Shown here one piece after another: positions 59,818 to 64,000 of a stretch of DNA of 64,000 nt. The stretch is from Hyphomicrobiales bacterium (GTDB lineage Bacteria > Pseudomonadota > Alphaproteobacteria > Rhizobiales > Rhizobiaceae). Positions within the stretch are counted from its first letter, which is position 1. Every line of letters begins with the position of its first letter. The notes under the pieces were generated by a model that saw only the letters and a list, made by a program, of their open reading frames with translations, made no database searches and had not been told where the DNA came from. Both the position numbers and the translations under genes were made by a program. The stretch spans positions 1-64,000 of the forward strand of contig UBMI01000018.1 of NCBI GenBank assembly GCA_900466475.1, in the 5' to 3' direction.

Positions 59818-61821
59818 CTACATCAGATCGCGGGCGATTGCCGTCTCGCCAAAATCCTTCTCAAAGATTTTTATCCCGCCTTCATGGGCGATGACCGTGG
59901 CGGCGATGATCCAGTGCGTTGCCGTGCAGGCGATCGATGCGGCCGCAACCGTCGTGACGGACCAGCCGGGACGCTGCATGTCGCAGGTCCAGGTGGATCG
60001 CCCCGTCATCGAGAGTGGATCGCCCGGCGTAATCGACCATATTTCATCGCGTACCTGACGGGTGCTGAGTCCGGTGCCGGGATGCTCGAAAAGACCGGTA
60101 TCCTCGTGAATGCGGTATTCGGTTCGATCGGCGGAAAGCTCCCTGATGACCTGCCTTCTGGTCTCAGCCGGCGCATGCTCGATATATTTCGGCAGCGGAT
60201 CGGGATTATCCGGCTCCTTCACGGCGACGAGGCGGTGATCGGCAAGTATCGGCAGCGCAAGTTCGATCGAGGCCGTATCGATGACGAGGCCGGCATCCGT
60301 CGGCGGCGGCAGGATCATCGGCCAATAGGCCGTCGAAAGCGAAAGGCGAATGCGATGGCCGGTGCGGAAGCGATAGCCGCAGGCATCGAGCAGCAGGCGC
60401 ACCGTCGTCCACTCTCCGCCCTTCATGGGTTTGGGATCGGCATTGCCATCACGATGAGCAAGATTGAGAACGCCGAAGGAGACGCGTGTGGCCGTGCCAT
60501 CCTCATGCACGTCGACGAGCCGCGCGCAGAGATTTGCGGTCTCTGCCTCGCAGCGTAGCGCCAGAATAATAACAGGCTGGCCGAGATAATCGTGATCTTC
60601 GACAAGTGGCGGGGTCTCGAAGATGAGCGAACCGGCATCGTCCCCGCGCTGGTCGATCGCCATCTCGGCATCCGGTTTCAGCGTGAAATATTCGCCCGAT
60701 GCCGTGCCAGTATCGAGCGGCGAGCGCAGATGAACCTCATGCGCCAATGCATGAGGCTCGGCCTTACCTTCGTCGATCCGGCCCGACGATCCGACATGGA
60801 AAAACTGCATTGCCGGTTCGCGCCATGCGTCCATGGCGACCCAAAAACCGGGATCGGCATCGCGGCGCGGGGCAGGGCGCACGGCGTCGAGAATATAGGC
60901 GCGAAGCTGGGGCGTATTTTCCGCACCATTCTCTTCGCCACGCAGCCAGCGGTTCCACCAGGCGATCGCTTCGCCATGGAAATCGGCGCGCGGCTTTGGA
61001 AAGGCGAAATGCGGATATTTGTGAACCCAGGGGCCAATCAGCGCCTTAGCCTCTGTGCCAAGCCCGGCGATCGCCTTCAGCGGCGTGTTGCGATAGCCGT
61101 CCGCCCAGCCGGCAATCACCATCGCAGGGATCTCGATGCGTGCAAAATCCTCGCAGATCGAACCATGTTCCCAGAAGGCGTCGCGTCGCTGGTGGGCAAG
61201 CCATTCCTCCATGAAGAACGGTTCGTTTTCCAGCCGCTCCAGCCACATATCCTTCCAGCGATCGCCGGTGATAGCGGGATCGGGCGGGCGAGACTGGTAG
61301 CCGAGCATCGTTGCGGCCCAGGAGAGCTGGGCGGAAAGGTGACAGCCGTTCTTATAGTGGATGTCGTCATTGTAGCGGTCGACGGTCGAGGCGATCGAGA
61401 TAACGGCCCTCAATGCCGGCGGACGCAAGGCCGCGACCTGCAGGCTGTTGAAGCCGCCCCAGGAAATGCCCATCATGCCCACCGAGCCATTGCACCAGGG
61501 CTGGTCGGCGATCCAGGCGATCAGTTCGCAGGCATTGGCAAGCTCGAGTTCGGTATATTCGCCGTCGATCACCCCGTCGGATTCGCCCGAGCCGCGGATA
61601 TCGACACGCACACCCGCAATGCCGGCTGCGGCAAAGACCGGATAGGTCGATTCGTCACGCAAGCTCGTTCCATCGCGCTTGCGGTAGGGCAGGAATTCGA
61701 AGACGGCCGGCACCGGATCGGCATCCGTACCATCAGGCATCCAGATCCGCGCGGCAAGTCGCGTTCCGTCGGCGAGCGTGATCCACTGGTTTTCGATCGT
61801 CGTGAAGGAGCGTTGGCTCAT
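59818..61821 (-). CDS. CocE/NonD-family hydrolase (S15-type)
   Basis: A 667-residue hydrolase of the cocaine-esterase/X-Pro dipeptidyl peptidase fold. It has the N-terminal alpha/beta domain with nucleophile elbow GISWGGF (Ser120), DIRGSGESDG, and a C-terminal jelly-roll (FRTGHRIRLSLSTAYWP). There is no signal peptide. It cuts esters or terminal amide bonds. It is downstream of Dpp-type importer genes on the same strand, with a hairpin between, so it probably processes the imported molecule. ATG 61821 follows GGGAAAACC. Confidence 0.87.
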   Translation of the reverse strand: MSQRSFTTIENQWITLADGTRLAARIWMPDGTDADPVPAVFEFLPYRKRDGTSLRDESTYPVFAAAGIAGVRVDIRGSGESDGVIDGEYTELELANACELIAWIADQPWCNGSVGMMGISWGGFNSLQVAALRPPALRAVISIASTVDRYNDDIHYKNGCHLSAQLSWAATMLGYQSRPPDPAITGDRWKDMWLERLENEPFFMEEWLAHQRRDAFWEHGSICEDFARIEIPAMVIAGWADGYRNTPLKAIAGLGTEAKALIGPWVHKYPHFAFPKPRADFHGEAIAWWNRWLRGEENGAENTPQLRAYILDAVRPAPRRDADPGFWVAMDAWREPAMQFFHVGSSGRIDEGKAEPHALAHEVHLRSPLDTGTASGEYFTLKPDAEMAIDQRGDDAGSLIFETPPLVEDHDYLGQPVIILALRCEAETANLCARLVDVHEDGTATRVSFGVLNLAHRDGNADPKPMKGGEWTTVRLLLDACGYRFRTGHRIRLSLSTAYWPMILPPPTDAGLVIDTASIELALPILADHRLVAVKEPDNPDPLPKYIEHAPAETRRQVIRELSADRTEYRIHEDTGLFEHPGTGLSTRQVRDEIWSITPGDPLSMTGRSTWTCDMQRPGWSVTTVAAASIACTATHWIIAATVIAHEGGIKIFEKDFGETAIARDLM

Positions 61822-61846
61822 GGTTTTCCCTGGAAGCAATCATTGA

Positions 61847-61866
61847 GCCGGCCAAGAGCGGCCGGC
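61847..61866 (-). promoter_or_regulatory. Intercistronic hairpin before the CocE-type gene
   Basis: GCCGGCC and GGCCGGC form a 7-bp stem around a 6-base loop in the 56-base gap between the ATPase and hydrolase genes. No T-run follows on the transcribed strand, so partial termination or mRNA protection is more likely than full termination. Confidence 0.5.
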
Positions 61867-61877
61867 CGATTTGACGT

Positions 61878-63509
61878 TCAGTTGCCGGCGCTTTCCATCC
61901 GCCGGGTGGTCAACACCTTTTCCAGCCAGCCGATCTCCATCTCCGGGACAGATTTCAGGAGCAGGTCGGTATAGTCGTCGAAGGGCGGAGAGAGCGCCTT
62001 CGATTTCGGGCCGAAGCGCACGAGCCTGCCGCGATGCATGACCGCGACGCTGTCGGCAATGGCCCTGACGATGGCGATGTCATGGGTGATGAAGATGTAG
62101 GAGAGCTTTTCCTCTTCCTGTAGACGCAGCAGCAGCTTCAGGATGCCTTCAGCCACCAGAGGATCGAGAGCCGAGGTCGGTTCGTCGCAGAGGATGAGTT
62201 CCGGTTTTGCGGCGAGCGCACGCGCAATCGCCACACGCTGCTTCTGGCCGCCCGAGAGTTCTGCCGGGTAGCGGTTCAGAAAGCCGTTGCCCATCTCGAT
62301 CTGGTCGAGCAATTCCTTCACACGGTCGGTCTTTAAGGCTCCCCTGAGACCGTAATAGAAGGTCAGCGGCCGGCCGATGATGTCGCGCACGGTCTGACGC
62401 GGGTTCATCGCCGTGTCGGCCATCTGGTAGATGAGCTGGATGCGGCGGAGATCGTCGCGTGGCCTGCGTCGGACGTCGGGCGTCAATGGTTTGCCGGCAA
62501 AAGAGATCGTCCCGGCGCTGGGTGACAAGAGCCCAGTGACGACGCGGGCGAGCGTCGATTTTCCCGAGCCCGATTCACCGACGATCGCCAATGTCTGTCC
62601 CTTCGGCACATGCAGACTGACATCGTTCAGAACCTTGAAGCCGTTGGAATATTCTGCACTGACGTTTTCGATCTTCAGCAGCGCATCGGACTGGTCGACA
62701 GCCTCGTCCCTGAGCGTCTGCCGGACGTTGACGAGCGCGCGAGTATAATCCTCCCGTGGCTCTTCGATGATCTGCCGTACACTGCCGTATTCCACTGTCT
62801 TTCCATGGCGCAGCACCATGATGTCGTCGGAGATCTGGGCGACGACGGCGAGATCATGAGTGATGTAAAGTGCCGCCGTATGGGTTGCTTCGATCGCATG
62901 CTTGATTGCAGCCAGCACGTCGATCTGGGTGGTGACGTCAAGTGCAGTCGTCGGTTCGTCGAAGACGATCAGTTCGGGGTTTGAGCAGAGCGCCATGGCC
63001 GTCATGGCGCGCTGCAGCTGGCCGCCTGAGACCTGGTGCGGGAAACGCTCGCCGAAACCTTCGGGATGGGGAAGGCCAAGCACCTGAAACAGATAGTGCG
63101 CTCTGTTCTTCGCCTCCTGCTTGCTCATGAGCCCGTGCTTGACGGAAGCCTCGATCACCTGGTCGCCGAGCCGGTGGGCAGGATTGAAGGCAGCCGCGGC
63201 CGACTGGGCGACATAGCAGACACGGGCGCCGCGGATCTGTCTGATGCCCTTCTTGCCAAGGGCAAGGATATTGTCGCCGTCGAGCCGCACCTCTCCGCCG
63301 GTGATCTCGGCACCGCCTCGGCCATAGGCAAGTGCCGATAATCCGATCGTCGACTTGCCGGCCCCGGATTCACCGATCAGCCCGAGTACCCGGCCTTTCT
63401 GCAAATCAAAGGAAACGCCGTCGACGATGGTCACGCGTTTTGGTGCTTCACCCGGCGGATAGCTGGTGGCTTCGATCTTGAGATTGCGGACGGAAAGAAG
63501 ATCAGGCAT
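61878..63509 (-). CDS. Fused double ATPase of a Dpp-type ABC transporter (GsiA/YejF-like)
   Basis: A 543-residue fusion of two oligopeptide-type ATPases. The first has Walker A GESGAGKS, signature VSGGQLQRAMTAMAL and Walker B LIVFDEPTTALD. The second has GESGSGKS, LSGGQKQRVAIARAL and LILCDEPTSALD. Both sites look complete. It powers the importer whose permease is encoded just upstream, and the start overlaps the permease stop by eight bases. ATG 63509 has GGGAGG 8 bases upstream; a GTG at 63515 is too close to that site. The binding protein must lie beyond the window. Confidence 0.9.
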   Translation of the reverse strand: MPDLLSVRNLKIEATSYPPGEAPKRVTIVDGVSFDLQKGRVLGLIGESGAGKSTIGLSALAYGRGGAEITGGEVRLDGDNILALGKKGIRQIRGARVCYVAQSAAAAFNPAHRLGDQVIEASVKHGLMSKQEAKNRAHYLFQVLGLPHPEGFGERFPHQVSGGQLQRAMTAMALCSNPELIVFDEPTTALDVTTQIDVLAAIKHAIEATHTAALYITHDLAVVAQISDDIMVLRHGKTVEYGSVRQIIEEPREDYTRALVNVRQTLRDEAVDQSDALLKIENVSAEYSNGFKVLNDVSLHVPKGQTLAIVGESGSGKSTLARVVTGLLSPSAGTISFAGKPLTPDVRRRPRDDLRRIQLIYQMADTAMNPRQTVRDIIGRPLTFYYGLRGALKTDRVKELLDQIEMGNGFLNRYPAELSGGQKQRVAIARALAAKPELILCDEPTSALDPLVAEGILKLLLRLQEEEKLSYIFITHDIAIVRAIADSVAVMHRGRLVRFGPKSKALSPPFDDYTDLLLKSVPEMEIGWLEKVLTTRRMESAGN

Positions 63510-64000
63510 CGCCACGCCCTCCCTTGAGGCTCGATGTTCGTTTCAAAAGCCAGTCGACGACCAGATTGACGCAGACGGCAAGTATGGCGATCGCGCTACC
63601 GGGCACGAGGGCTGCCGAAATGCCGAAGATGATGCCGTCCTTGTTGTCCTTGACCATACCGCCCCAGTCAGCCGATGGCGGCTGGATGCCGAGGCCGAGG
63701 AAGGACAATGTCGAGAGGAACAGGATCGAGAAGGCAAACCGCAGGCCGAATTCGGCAAGCAGCGGAGTCAGGGTGTTCGGCAGGATCTCCCTGAAGATGA
63801 TCCAGAGTTTTCCTTCGCCGCGAAGTTTGGCCGCCTCGACGAATTCCATGACAGCGACATCGAGTGCCACGGCGCGGCCGAGACGATAGACGCGGGTGGA
63901 ATCGAGGATCGCCATGACGAGGATCAGCACGATGATGTTTTGTGGCAGGACGGCCAGAACCACGAGGGCGAAGATCAGTGTCGGGATCGACATCATCAGG
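63502..64000 (-). CDS. Dpp-type ABC transporter permease (DppC-like), start beyond window
   Basis: The C-terminal 166 codons of a DppC-type permease, open at the window edge. The visible part has SIPTLIFALVV, the coupling loop FVEAAKLRGEGKLWIIFREILPN (here cut to EAAKLRGEGK) and the DppC ending FLGLGIQPPSADWGGM. Its stop overlaps the ATPase start. The upstream codons up to position 64000 continue the frame (LMM), so the gene is truncated by the window, not broken. Confidence 0.87.
   Translation of the reverse strand, partial: LMMSIPTLIFALVVLAVLPQNIIVLILVMAILDSTRVYRLGRAVALDVAVMEFVEAAKLRGEGKLWIIFREILPNTLTPLLAEFGLRFAFSILFLSTLSFLGLGIQPPSADWGGMVKDNKDGIIFGISAALVPGSAIAILAVCVNLVVDWLLKRTSSLKGGRGDA

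Overview
The window looks like a stretch of a rhizobial (Hyphomicrobiales, Rhizobiaceae-type) replicon. Coding is GC-rich and dense, with many dedicated ABC importers beside GntR and LacI regulators. Promoter-like GGAAC-N16-CGTT sites of the alphaproteobacterial EcfG type are present, as are a choline-sulfatase and a rhizobial KatE-type catalase. The content resembles the accessory catabolic part of a megaplasmid or chromid. I saw no rRNA, tRNA, CRISPR array, insertion sequence or replication gene.

Layout. 1-4.5 kb: end of a Gly/His-rich exported protein, an alpha/beta hydrolase, a GGDEF protein and an ArsB/SLC13-type permease. 4.5-13.3 kb: a divergent GntR-controlled regulon. One arm holds an iron-type alcohol dehydrogenase, a semialdehyde dehydrogenase and a formamidase-like hydrolase; the other holds a ribose-type ABC importer and a DJ-1/PfpI protein. 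13.6-22.1 kb (minus strand): an ArsR-type regulator with an unusual sensor domain, a GH51 arabinofuranosidase and a complete Dpp-type importer, probably for arabino-oligosaccharides. 22.3-35.1 kb: a sugar-acid region with a LacI regulator, threonate- and erythronate-type dehydrogenases flanking a remnant of a hydroxypyruvate-isomerase-like gene, an SDR, a CUT1 importer, an RraA-like protein, an IlvD-type dehydratase, a GntR regulator and an SMP-30 lactonase.

35.4-47.1 kb: envelope and stress genes. These are a Prc-type protease, small exported proteins, two orphan sensor kinases, an XRE regulator preceded by a 38-codon ORF, catalase KatE and a stress-type SDR. Several have EcfG-like promoters, which suggests a general-stress-response neighbourhood. 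47.4-56.8 kb: the most intriguing block. A LacI regulator with tandem operators precedes a ribose-type importer, a phosphotriesterase-family hydrolase, a glutamine-amidotransferase-like protein, an inverted ribokinase-family kinase, a BtpA/SgcQ protein, a cysteine-less TenA and an M20 amidase. I know no characterised pathway with this gene set; import and breakdown or salvage of a glycosylated nitrogen compound is one hypothesis. 56.9-64 kb: an orphan choline-sulfatase, an HSL-type esterase, and an operon with a CocE/NonD hydrolase and a Dpp-type importer that runs off the window.

Recurrent design features are divergent promoters containing palindromes and GC-rich hairpins just after binding-protein genes. 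Start codons were chosen from visible ribosome-binding sites, and several are GTG or TTG.
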